Shown here piece after piece: positions 1-4,792 of a DNA stretch of 6,590 nt (positions within the stretch are counted from its first letter, which is position 1; every line of letters begins with the position of its first letter). Both the position numbers and the translations under genes were made by a program. Source of the stretch: Clostridia bacterium (lineage in GTDB: Bacteria > Bacillota > Clostridia > Oscillospirales > Acutalibacteraceae); the NCBI GenBank assembly GCA_017614275.1, contig JAGACE010000006.1, forward strand, positions 1-6,590. The letters are read 5' to 3'. The notes beneath the pieces are model-generated. The model saw nothing but the letters and a program-made list of their open reading frames with translations. It had not been told where the DNA came from and ran no database searches.

Positions 1-451
1 CCGCGTCGATGTTCGCTCCGAGGAACAGGAACTCCCAGCCGTACCGGTCCTGCTGGCGCTCGATCATCCTCTTCACGCGCTCGTAGGAGTACTCCCGGCT
101 GGCGTTCTCCATGCCGTCTGTGGTGATGACGAACAGAGTCTTCTCCGGCACGTCCTCCGGCCTTGCGTACTTGTGGATGTTCCCGATGTGGTGGATCGCT
201 CCGCCCACCGCGTCCAGCAGCGCCGTGCAGCCGCCGACAAAGTACTCCTTCTCCGTCAGCTCCGGCACCTTGTCCAGGGGCAGGCGGTCGTGGATGACCT
301 CCACCCGCGTGTCGAACACCAGCGTCGAGACAAACGCCTCGCCCTCTTCCTTTTTCTGCTTTTCGATCATGGCGTTGAAGCCGCCGATGGTGTCCGCTTC
401 CAGGCCGCTCATGGACCCGCTCTTGTCAAGAATGAATACTAACTCTGTCAT
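1..451 (-). CDS. VWA-domain protein (partial, C-terminus beyond window edge)
   Basis: The gene starts at 451 and runs off the left edge; 150 codons are visible. The protein opens directly with a von Willebrand factor A fold: LVFILDKSGSMS near residues 4-15 carries the DxSxS metal-ion-dependent adhesion site (D9, S11, S13). The other site ligands are also present, T76 in GGCTALLDAVG and D112 in ITTDGMENAS, so the metal site looks complete. There is no signal peptide, so it is probably cytoplasmic. Stand-alone VWA proteins of this kind bind divalent metal and act in protein-protein interaction; the partner is unknown. The start is fixed by an AAAGGAGG ribosome binding site at 460-467. It lies 105 bases downstream of the DUF362 gene on the same strand. 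A long inverted repeat covers its ribosome binding site (see 459-506). The family call is secure; the specific role is not. Confidence 0.9.
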   Translation of the reverse strand, partial: MTELVFILDKSGSMSGLEADTIGGFNAMIEKQKKEEGEAFVSTLVFDTRVEVIHDRLPLDKVPELTEKEYFVGGCTALLDAVGGAIHHIGNIHKYARPEDVPEKTLFVITTDGMENASREYSYERVKRMIERQQDRYGWEFLFLGANIDA

Positions 452-458
452 AAAAATG

Positions 459-506
459 ACCTCCTTTGTTTTGGTGCACCCTCATTGTAGTGCGAACAAA
501 GGAGGT
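459..506 (-). promoter_or_regulatory. Inverted repeat covering the VWA gene ribosome binding site
   Basis: The arms at 459-470 and 495-506 are perfect 12-base reverse complements, ACCTCCTTTGTT and AACAAAGGAGGT on the plus strand. In minus-strand mRNA the proximal arm contains the AAAGGAGG ribosome binding site of the VWA gene, and the distal arm is an exact anti-Shine-Dalgarno partner. A second 4-bp stem (476-479 with 490-493) can form inside the 24-base loop. A short U-run follows the proximal arm before the start codon, so the same hairpin could also act as a weak terminator. What is seen is the repeat; translational masking is inferred. Confidence 0.65.
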
Positions 507-515
507 TTTGGTCAA
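484..515 (-). promoter_or_regulatory. Possible weak promoter for the VWA gene
   Basis: Read on the minus strand, TTGACC (510-515, 5 of 6 match to the -35 consensus) is followed after 20 bases by TACAAT (484-489, 5 of 6 match to -10). The 20-base spacer is longer than the usual 16-18, so this is a tentative call. If it is used, transcription would begin inside the loop of the inverted repeat at 459-506 and leave out the arm that masks the ribosome binding site. Confidence 0.3.
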
Positions 516-536
516 CTGGCAGGGGACGTTTTCGCC

Positions 537-551
537 GGGGCGATCCGCCCC
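537..551 (-). terminator. GC-rich hairpin just after the DUF362 stop codon
   Basis: The plus strand reads GGGGCG, ATC, CGCCCC: a 6-bp all-G/C stem with a 3-base loop, beginning 5 bases beyond the DUF362 stop codon (557-559). On the minus strand there is no U-run after the stem, so it does not meet the standard for an intrinsic terminator. It may protect the 3' end of the mRNA or slow polymerase between DUF362 and the VWA gene. Confidence 0.3.
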
Positions 552-556
552 CCGTT

Positions 557-1942
557 TTATACCGTTTTGATAATGTGCGACAGCGTGGACGGGACGAGCG
601 CCTTCGAGCCGTGCAGCTTCAGGAGCGCCAGGCACGTCAGGGACTTGACCGGGTTGATGGGCGCGAACTCCATGGGGTTGACGTGCATCAGGTAGGCCAT
701 GCCCGCGAAGGTGTCCGCCAGACGGTTGCACGTGGGGCTCAGGAAGACGTTCTTCTTGCCGAGCCGTTTGATGAGCCGCTCGCTGACCTCGTTGATGGCA
801 CAGTCTCCGCAGATGAGCACCTGTCCTTCGATGGCGTCGATCTCATCCGGGTCGAAGCCCTTGCCCAGGATCAGCGTCCAGCCGCCGGTGCCGCCGTGGT
901 CCTTGTAGAGGATCTGGAGCAGCGTCAGCGGGTTGTTCTGGCAGCCCTGCTTGCAGCACATCTCCTTGCCCTTGATGACCTTCACGTCCTCCGGATAGCA
1001 GTCGTAGAGGTCGGTCGGGTACTTCGTGTTGTACATGGAGATGTCCCCGTCGATGTCGATGTCCTCCAGACACTCCACGCCGTCCGAGTAGCCGCGCTCC
1101 ACGGCGAGCCTCAGGTGCTCGACGTCGTCCAGCCCCAGGCCGAAGATCCGCGCGCCGACCATGTCGGTGGCCACGACGTTCGCGCCCGCCACGAGGACTT
1201 TCAGCGGCAGGACCGCCGTGTCCGCGAGCGCGGTGACGGGATAGTGCCCGTAGATGGTGCCCTCGATGCCTTCCAGCAGGCAGAAGTCCGGACGGACATA
1301 GCTGTAGACGTCGATGAGCTTGCTCGCGAGAGCATAGTTGTGGTCGTATCCGCGGTAGTACTGCTGCGGGAAGGCCCACTGGTTCTTGACGCCCATGGTA
1401 ACGCCCGCCATGGAGTGGGTCTTCAGCTTCGGGATGGTGATGTACAGGTTCTTGTCCTTGTCCTTGATGAGGTTCTTCACCACAAACTTCGGCATGGGCA
1501 GTTTCGTGCACATGTAGTCGTCCCGCCCCTTGAACTCGAAGTCCACGTTCTTGTCCTCGTCGAGGTAGACCGGGATGGCGCCGGTGCGCTTGCAGACCTT
1601 GTCGTAGCCGGTGATGGCATAGACCAGACGGGTGGCGTTGCACTGCGTGGAGTTCTCGAACAGGTAGACTTTCTTCGCGCCGTGTTCGTACCAGTAGTTG
1701 ATGGCCGCTTCCAGCACCTCGGGACGGGTGAAGCAGTACGGCTGCCCGTCGATGCCGTTCGGCTTGATGTACACGTTCTTCGACTTCTTCAGCATGGACG
1801 CGCCGCCGGCAGCGTCAAAGATCTCATAGACGACCTTCGCCGCCTCGTCCGCCAGCGCCTTGTTCAGCGGCTGGAACTTCGTCAGGCTCTCCGTCTGGTG
1901 CGGCGCCTCCAGATGGCGCACGTATACCGTTGTTTTTCCCAT
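557..1942 (-). CDS. DUF362 domain-containing protein with C-terminal cysteine cluster
   Basis: This 461-residue soluble protein has no signal peptide or membrane segment. It shows the hallmarks of the DUF362 family: IKPNG near residues 59-63, and IPKLKTH at 170-176 followed by TMGVKN at 182-187. The function of DUF362 proteins is not established; some relatives are fused to or encoded beside ferredoxin-type iron-sulfur domains. The C-terminal third here has several cysteines (C329, C330, C334, C378, C381, C405) in CCKQGC, CGDC and PTCN contexts, which could bind metal or an iron-sulfur cluster; this is inference. The GGGAGG ribosome binding site at 1951-1956 fixes the start. The codons strongly favour G or C in third position. 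A 74-base gap with a hairpin separates it from the gene upstream, and no clear promoter of its own is visible there. The family call is firm, the function unknown. Confidence 0.9.
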   Translation of the reverse strand: MGKTTVYVRHLEAPHQTESLTKFQPLNKALADEAAKVVYEIFDAAGGASMLKKSKNVYIKPNGIDGQPYCFTRPEVLEAAINYWYEHGAKKVYLFENSTQCNATRLVYAITGYDKVCKRTGAIPVYLDEDKNVDFEFKGRDDYMCTKLPMPKFVVKNLIKDKDKNLYITIPKLKTHSMAGVTMGVKNQWAFPQQYYRGYDHNYALASKLIDVYSYVRPDFCLLEGIEGTIYGHYPVTALADTAVLPLKVLVAGANVVATDMVGARIFGLGLDDVEHLRLAVERGYSDGVECLEDIDIDGDISMYNTKYPTDLYDCYPEDVKVIKGKEMCCKQGCQNNPLTLLQILYKDHGGTGGWTLILGKGFDPDEIDAIEGQVLICGDCAINEVSERLIKRLGKKNVFLSPTCNRLADTFAGMAYLMHVNPMEFAPINPVKSLTCLALLKLHGSKALVPSTLSHIIKTV

Positions 1943-1982
1943 AGAATGATCCTCCCAAAATGAATCTTCTTCCCAAAACTCG

Positions 1983-2010
1983 AAAGACCTGACATCTCGG
2001 TCAGGTCTTT
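1983..2010 (-). terminator. Hairpin between the 137-residue gene and DUF362
   Basis: The perfect 11-bp stem AAAGACCTGAC / GTCAGGTCTTT (1983-1993 and 2000-2010) has a 6-base loop and begins 6 bases beyond the stop codon at 2017-2019. On the minus strand the stem ends in three Us, then CGAG, then a further short U-run. This makes it a moderate rather than strong terminator for the five-gene operon upstream. Because DUF362 follows on the same strand without an obvious promoter, partial read-through (attenuation) is possible. Confidence 0.6.
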
Positions 2011-2016
2011 TGCATC

Positions 2017-2430
2017 TTATTCGAGGCCCTTCGGCTGCCAGACGAACAGGCCTTCGGCCATCGCAAGCTTGCGGACGAGGTCCAGCAGCTTCGCGTCCGG
2101 GTTGTACACCGTGATGTACGTGTCCTCCGGGTCGGAGACGATGAGTGCATCGCCCACCAGAAGGTTGGTGTGTTCGGCAAACATGGAGTCCGCGATTTTC
2201 TGCACAGGCGGGTTCACGTTCGCCTCGTCCTCGAGGGCGATGTCCCGGTAGCAGTTCAGCTTCAGGATGACGTTCACCTGTTTCTGTTTGATGGCGGAGC
2301 GGTTGGGTTCCTGGCCCCAGAACTCGTCGACAGCGAAATACTGGCCGGCAGCGCGGTTCGAGACCTGAGACGGCAGGATGTCGATGACCCAGTACTGAGT
2401 CTGCAGCAATTCTTCAATGGTCATTTTCAT
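2017..2430 (-). CDS. Conserved hypothetical protein, 137 residues
   Basis: I do not recognise a named domain. The protein begins MKMTIEELLQTQYWVIDILP and ends GLFVWQPKGLE. It is soluble, acidic overall, with alternating hydrophobic stretches (VNVILKLNCY near residues 52-61, VGDALIVSD near 92-100, TYITVYN near 104-110) that suggest a compact alpha/beta fold, and no signal peptide. The reading frame stays open upstream into the macro-domain gene, but the AAAGGA ribosome binding site just before 2430 supports the start given here; M3 is a close alternative. It is the last gene of the operon that begins at 3885, 53 bases after the macro-domain gene, and is followed by a hairpin terminator. From context, small clostridial proteins with this opening may be cytoplasmic accessory proteins; no function is assigned. 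Confidence 0.75.
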   Translation of the reverse strand: MKMTIEELLQTQYWVIDILPSQVSNRAAGQYFAVDEFWGQEPNRSAIKQKQVNVILKLNCYRDIALEDEANVNPPVQKIADSMFAEHTNLLVGDALIVSDPEDTYITVYNPDAKLLDLVRKLAMAEGLFVWQPKGLE

Positions 2431-2462
2431 AAGTGATTCCTTTCTACGTATTCCCCTTTTCT

Positions 2463-2479
2463 TTATTGTAACACAATAA
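2463..2479. repeat. Small AT-rich palindrome between the macro-domain gene and the next gene
   Basis: TTATTGT (2463-2469) and ACAATAA (2473-2479) are perfect 7-base inverted arms around a 3-base centre. The site sits in the 53-base gap between two genes of the same operon. No U-run follows it on the minus strand, so it is unlikely to terminate transcription. It could be an mRNA-processing stem or a protein-binding site, and it is the only AT-rich island in this operon. Confidence 0.35.
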
Positions 2480-2483
2480 GCAA

Positions 2484-3008
2484 TCAATTCTCTATAGCAA
2501 AGTCGTAAGCGGCTTTGGTGCGGGGGTCGAAGAGGACCCAGCAGACCAGATCGAAGGCGTCCGGGTGGTCGGCGATGTACTCTTTCGCGGTCCGCACGGC
2601 GATGGCTGCCGCCTGATCCAGCGGATAGGAATACACGCCGGTGGAAATGGACGGGAAGGCCACGGAGCGGATGCCGTTCTGCTCGGCCAGCGCCAGGGAA
2701 TTCCTGTAGCAGTTCTCCAGCAGCGCCGGCTCCCCGTGGGTGCCGCCGTGCCAGATGGGTCCGACCGTGTGGATGACAAACTTGCACGGCAGGTTATAAG
2801 CGCCGGTCATCTTGGCCTCTCCGGTCCGGCAGCCGTTCAGCGTGCGGCACTCGGCGAGGAGTTCTTTTCCTGCCGCGCGGTGGATCGCCCCGTCGACGCC
2901 TCCGCCGCCCAGCAGCGATGTATTCGCGGCGTTCACGATGGCTTCGACATCGGAGACTTTGGTGAGGTCCCCCTGCCGCATCTCGATGACTGTATTGCCC
3001 AGTATCAT
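2484..3008 (-). CDS. Macro-domain protein, probable O-acetyl-ADP-ribose deacetylase / ADP-ribosyl hydrolase
   Basis: A complete 174-residue stand-alone macro domain of the YmdB/MacroD type. Visible landmarks in order: GDLT at 13-16, IVNAANTSLLGGGGVDGAIH at 24-43, and FPSISTGVYSYP at 118-129 (the phosphate-binding loop). N29 and D39 have the same 10-residue spacing as the catalytic Asn and Asp of E. coli YmdB, so the enzyme should be active. Family members hydrolyse O-acetyl-ADP-ribose and remove mono-ADP-ribose from acidic side chains of proteins; they act in the cytoplasm. A GAGGAGG ribosome binding site precedes the start at 3008. The gene lies 13 bases after the lysine-rich mini-gene and is co-oriented with four others, so it is likely the fourth gene of a five-gene operon. 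The in-vivo substrate is unknown. Confidence 0.93.
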   Translation of the reverse strand: MILGNTVIEMRQGDLTKVSDVEAIVNAANTSLLGGGGVDGAIHRAAGKELLAECRTLNGCRTGEAKMTGAYNLPCKFVIHTVGPIWHGGTHGEPALLENCYRNSLALAEQNGIRSVAFPSISTGVYSYPLDQAAAIAVRTAKEYIADHPDAFDLVCWVLFDPRTKAAYDFAIEN

Positions 3009-3021
3009 GGCGTGTCCTCCT

Positions 3022-3159
3022 CTATTCGTCCCGGTAGTCTTTCTTGTGCTTCTGCTTCCGGGTGTACTTTTTCTTGTTTTTTGTCACTCTCTGATAATAA
3101 GGCGTCCACAGCGGACGGTCCTCCGCGGACTTCCGCTTCGCCTTTTTCTTTTTGCTCAT
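3022..3159 (-). CDS. Lysine-rich mini-protein, 45 residues
   Basis: A short gene easily missed by length filters. It begins MSKKKKAKRKSAED, has a central aromatic PLWTPYYQRV patch, and ends KKDYRDE. Nearly half the residues are Lys or Arg, giving a strongly basic peptide likely to bind nucleic acid or ribosomes, or the acidic protein encoded just before it; this is inference. Evidence that it is real: its ATG overlaps the stop codon of the coiled-coil gene in an ATGA junction (3156-3159), which is typical of translational coupling; a GGAGAAG sequence sits just upstream; and it fills the space before the macro-domain ribosome binding site exactly, with its stop at 3022-3024. It has no recognised family. 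An alternative is a fortuitous open frame, but the tight packing argues against that. Confidence 0.7.
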   Translation of the reverse strand: MSKKKKAKRKSAEDRPLWTPYYQRVTKNKKKYTRKQKHKKDYRDE

Positions 3160-3440
3160 TTGGCTTCTCCGAGTTTCGCGCCGATCTCCCCGACGAGTTC
3201 CGTCAGGACGTCCAGCTGCCGGCTGACTTCCCGCATGACCTGGATGTTCTCCTCCAGCAGAGAAGACAGCCGTTCCTCGTCTTCGTCGAGGCGGTCGTTC
3301 ATATTGGTCATGTACTCTTCCAGGGTGCCTGTCTGCTCCTGCAGCGCGTTCTGCAGCTCCGCGAAGTCCTCCGCGTACTGCACCCCCTCCATAGCACCGT
3401 TGCCGTCGGCAAAGTACCCCATGGAAAACCGTTTTGCCAT
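3156..3440 (-). CDS. Acidic coiled-coil protein, 94 residues
   Basis: I recognise no named family. After a short N-terminal part (MAKRFSMGYFADGNGAMEG) the sequence from about residue 22 to 91 is a nearly continuous charged amphipathic helix with heptad-like hydrophobic positions (for example LQNALQEQTGTLEEYMTNM and LLEENIQVMREVSRQLDVL), so it should form a coiled coil and oligomerise. It is rich in Glu and Asp, with no signal peptide or membrane segment. The start is supported by a GGGAGGG ribosome binding site just upstream. The gene begins 31 bases after the transporter gene and overlaps the lysine-rich mini-gene by four bases. The acidic/basic pair from overlapping genes hints at a complex between the two products, which is inference only. 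Confidence 0.8.
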   Translation of the reverse strand: MAKRFSMGYFADGNGAMEGVQYAEDFAELQNALQEQTGTLEEYMTNMNDRLDEDEERLSSLLEENIQVMREVSRQLDVLTELVGEIGAKLGEAK

Positions 3441-3471
3441 ATCTGTTCCCTCCCGGGCGATCTTCTATTTC

Positions 3472-3885
3472 TTATAATACCATCAATAACGTGCCGATGC
3501 CGATCAGCACGCAGCCGATGGCGGACTTCACCGTCACCTGCTCGTGCAGGAAAATGAAGGCCAGCAGGATGGTGATGACCACCGACAGCTTGTCGACGGG
3601 CACGACCTTGGACGCATCGCCCATCTGCAGCGCCTTGAAATAGCAGAGCCAGGACGCGCCGGTGGCCAGACCGGACAGGATGAGGAAGATCCAGCTCTTC
3701 TGGCTGATCTCCGACAGTCCACTCTGCGCGTGGGTCAGGAACACCATGCCCCAGGCCATGGCCACGATGACGATGGTCCGCACCGCCGTAGCCAGATTGG
3801 AGTCCACCCCTTCAATGCCGATCTTCGCCAGGATGGACGTCAGCGCGGCGAACACCGCCGAGCCCAACGCAAACCAAAACCACAT
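3472..3885 (-). CDS. Half-size EamA/DMT-family membrane transporter
   Basis: This 137-residue protein contains a single EamA repeat with about five hydrophobic segments (roughly 3-22, 33-51, 67-86, 97-115 and 120-137). Full-size drug/metabolite transporters carry two such repeats, but single-repeat members of about 140 residues are a known bacterial group and work as dimers. Features fitting the family include the ASWLCYFKALQMGDASKVVPVDKLSVV stretch at about 80-106 and the C-terminal SAIGCVLIGIGTLL helix. The substrate cannot be predicted. The open frame extends further upstream, but a perfect AAAGGAGG ribosome binding site at 3893-3900 places the start at 3885 (MWFWFALG). It is the first gene of the five-gene minus-strand operon and faces a divergent control region. 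Confidence 0.9.
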   Translation of the reverse strand: MWFWFALGSAVFAALTSILAKIGIEGVDSNLATAVRTIVIVAMAWGMVFLTHAQSGLSEISQKSWIFLILSGLATGASWLCYFKALQMGDASKVVPVDKLSVVITILLAFIFLHEQVTVKSAIGCVLIGIGTLLMVL

Positions 3886-3919
3886 ATACGTGCCTCCTTT
3901 TGCGATGTATTCTACCCCT

Positions 3920-3949
3920 ATTCTACACCACCGCCCGCTCCCGCAACAA
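3920..3949 (-). promoter_or_regulatory. Probable promoter of the transporter operon
   Basis: On the minus strand TTGTTG (3944-3949) and TAGAAT (3920-3925, 5 of 6 to consensus) are separated by 18 bases, giving a leader of roughly 25-30 bases before the start codon at 3885. A second TAGAAT (3909-3914) lies 5 bases downstream but has no matching -35 box. This is the best candidate for the start of the operon that ends near 2017. Confidence 0.4.
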
Positions 3950-4003
3950 CTCCTCTTGTGCAGGTTCCACAACAGTTTTCTGCCATGATTAGCACATTAT
4001 TTT

Positions 4004-4035
4004 CCGAACGGTCGAAATGCCTGACCGAACGGTCG
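4004..4035 (+). repeat. Direct repeat pair with dyad core, 21 bases apart
   Basis: CCGAACGGTCG occurs at 4004-4014 and again at 4025-4035. The period is 21 bases, about two helical turns. Each copy contains the dyad CCG-AA-CGG, extended in the second copy to GACCG-AA-CGGTC (4023-4034). Two in-phase copies of a dyad are typical of a regulator binding site. They lie 55-85 bases upstream of the transporter promoter and about 190 bases upstream of DUF4160. Confidence 0.45.
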
Positions 4036-4112
4036 TTATGGTTCCCAAAAATGGACCTACTCAACGCAGTTACGCCATTTTCCGCCCTTCGGATCTTTGG
4101 TGGTTCTGCGAA

Positions 4113-4142
4113 TGGACGCTGCCCGACCTTGTCAGGTATAAT
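4113..4142 (+). promoter_or_regulatory. Possible upstream promoter of the DUF4160 operon
   Basis: TGGACG (4113-4118, 4 of 6 to the -35 consensus) and a perfect TATAAT (4137-4142) are 18 bases apart, which would give a leader of about 75 bases before the start at 4223. The -10 box is flanked by the inverted repeat TGTCAGG/CCTGACA, which could be a repressor site. It competes with the closer promoter at 4180-4207. Confidence 0.35.
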
Positions 4143-4161
4143 CCAACCGTCGGGCCTGACA
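4121..4161 (+). repeat. Two crossing inverted repeats beside a TATAAT box
   Basis: GCCCGAC (4121-4127) pairs with GTCGGGC (4149-4155), and TGTCAGG (4130-4136) pairs with CCTGACA (4155-4161). The two 7-bp pairings cross and share base 4155, so in RNA they would be alternatives or form a pseudoknot. A perfect TATAAT (4137-4142) lies immediately after the left arm of the second repeat, as in an operator overlapping a promoter. Confidence 0.4.
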
Positions 4162-4179
4162 TAGTTTTCTAAAACCCAT

Positions 4180-4207
4180 TTCACACAAGTACCGCTTATG
4201 CTATACT
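4180..4207 (+). promoter_or_regulatory. Promoter with extended -10 immediately before DUF4160
   Basis: TTCACA (4180-4185, 5 of 6) and TATACT (4202-4207, 5 of 6) are 16 bases apart, and TG at 4199-4200 gives an extended -10 (TGCTATACT). Transcription would start near 4214, only about 9 bases before the ATG, so the mRNA would begin at or inside the AAAGGAG ribosome binding site (4211-4217). Such a short leader is unusual; the promoter motif itself is good. Confidence 0.5.
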
Positions 4208-4222
4208 TGGAAAGGAGAAACT

Positions 4223-4480
4223 ATGCCAACCATCAGCATGTTCTACGGGATCGAGATCCAGATGTACTACAACGATCATCTTCCGCCCCATTTTCACGCA
4301 TACTATCAGGGAGAAGAAGCCATTTTTTCTTTGGACGGCACATTGATCAAAGGTTCCCTTGCAAGACGCGCCTGCCGTCTTGTTCAGGATTGGGCCGAGT
4401 TGCACATTCAGGAACTCGAGCGCAATTGGGACCTTGCCAGAGAAAAAGCTGCGCTGGAGAAGATTCCGCCGTTAAATTGA
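4223..4480 (+). CDS. DUF4160 domain-containing protein
   Basis: At 85 residues this is a full-length member of the DUF4160 family. The diagnostic N-terminal pattern is present: MPTISMFYGIEIQMYY followed by NDHLPPHFHAYYQG (residues 17-30), with H19, H23 and H25 giving a possible metal or nucleic-acid site. The usual C-terminal helix is seen as WAELHIQELERNW at about 57-69. The family has no proven function. It is very often encoded next to DUF2442, as here (15 bases downstream). That conserved small-gene pairing has the look of a toxin-antitoxin or two-subunit module, but this is inference. An AAAGGAG ribosome binding site precedes the ATG. Codon choice is less strictly GC-biased than in DUF362, which fits a mobile accessory pair. 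Confidence 0.92.
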   Translation: MPTISMFYGIEIQMYYNDHLPPHFHAYYQGEEAIFSLDGTLIKGSLARRACRLVQDWAELHIQELERNWDLAREKAALEKIPPLN

Positions 4481-4495
4481 CAAAGGAGGTCCGTC

Positions 4496-4747
4496 ATGAC
4501 AAGTTTGGATCTTGGACCACGAGCAGTCGCCATCACCCCGCGAGAGGACTATTCCCTGCTTGTCACGTTCGACAACGGAGAGACCCGCATTTATGATGTT
4601 CGGCCGCTTCTTACAGAAGGTGTTTTTCAAAGGTTAAACGACGTAGACTTTTTTATGCAAGCACATGCCAAATACGGCACTGTTGTCTGGGATGAGGAAC
4701 TCGACATTGCTCCGGAAAGCCTTTATGCAGACAGTGTTCTCACATAA
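4496..4747 (+). CDS. DUF2442 domain-containing protein
   Basis: This 83-residue protein matches the DUF2442 family across its length: ITPREDYSLLVTFDNGETRIYDVRPLL (about 13-39) forms the N-terminal beta-rich part, and VVWDEELDIAPESLYADS (about 63-80) is the family's characteristic ending. It is cytoplasmic, with no signal or membrane segment. The AAAGGAGG ribosome binding site lies in the 15-base gap after DUF4160, so the two genes are co-transcribed and probably translated in similar amounts. Structures of this family show a small beta-rich fold with no catalytic site, consistent with a binding or partner role for DUF4160; that role is inferred. A terminator follows 9 bases after the stop codon. 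Confidence 0.92.
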   Translation: MTSLDLGPRAVAITPREDYSLLVTFDNGETRIYDVRPLLTEGVFQRLNDVDFFMQAHAKYGTVVWDEELDIAPESLYADSVLT

Positions 4748-4756
4748 CAAAAGACG

Positions 4757-4781
4757 AACCGCCCTTCCCGGGCGGTTTTTT
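4757..4781 (+). terminator. Intrinsic terminator after DUF4160-DUF2442, also facing DUF5714
   Basis: The 8-bp stem AACCGCCC / GGGCGGTT (4757-4764 and 4770-4777) has a 5-base loop and a run of six Ts (4776-4781). It is a textbook plus-strand terminator. On the minus strand the stem is followed by CGTCTTTTG, so it can also stop transcription coming from the convergent DUF5714 gene, which ends at 4793. Confidence 0.9.
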
Positions 4782-4792
4782 CATGCGGCGAT

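Larger units (their letters stand above)
3886..4222. other. Divergent intergenic control region (337 bases)
   Basis: This gene-free stretch separates the minus-strand transporter operon from the plus-strand DUF4160 operon. It holds candidate promoters in both directions, two direct copies of CCGAACGGTCG (4004-4014 and 4025-4035), and two crossing inverted repeats at 4121-4161. An 88-codon open frame on the minus strand (3918-4184) spans most of it but lacks a good ribosome binding site and any family likeness. The minus-strand text around the direct repeats resembles the dispersed 'CATTTCGACCG' type of intergenic repeat found in many genomes, so part of this region may be an old repeat copy; that is a weak inference. 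Confidence 0.5.

Noticed and set aside
843..1643. A 266-codon minus-strand frame inside DUF362
   Set aside because: It is an out-of-frame shadow rich in Arg, His and Gly, on the same strand as the real gene, with no start signal.
575..1963. A 462-codon plus-strand open frame opposite the DUF362 gene
   Set aside because: It is an antisense shadow of a GC-rich gene: composition dominated by Arg, Val, Leu and Asp, no ribosome binding site, no family likeness, while the opposite strand is a clear DUF362 protein.
2431..2787. N-terminal extension of the 137-residue protein into the macro-domain gene
   Set aside because: The extension is low-complexity out-of-frame macro-gene sequence, and an AAAGGA ribosome binding site sits just before the start at 2430.
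2565..3557. A 330-codon plus-strand open frame across the macro-domain, mini-gene and coiled-coil genes
   Set aside because: It runs antisense through three genes with good ribosome binding sites and recognisable or coherent products; it has no start signal of its own.
3918..4184. An 88-codon minus-strand open frame in the divergent intergenic region
   Set aside because: It overlaps the transporter promoter and the direct repeats, lacks a ribosome binding site and reads like translated repeat DNA (RSVRHFDRSE); treated as non-coding.
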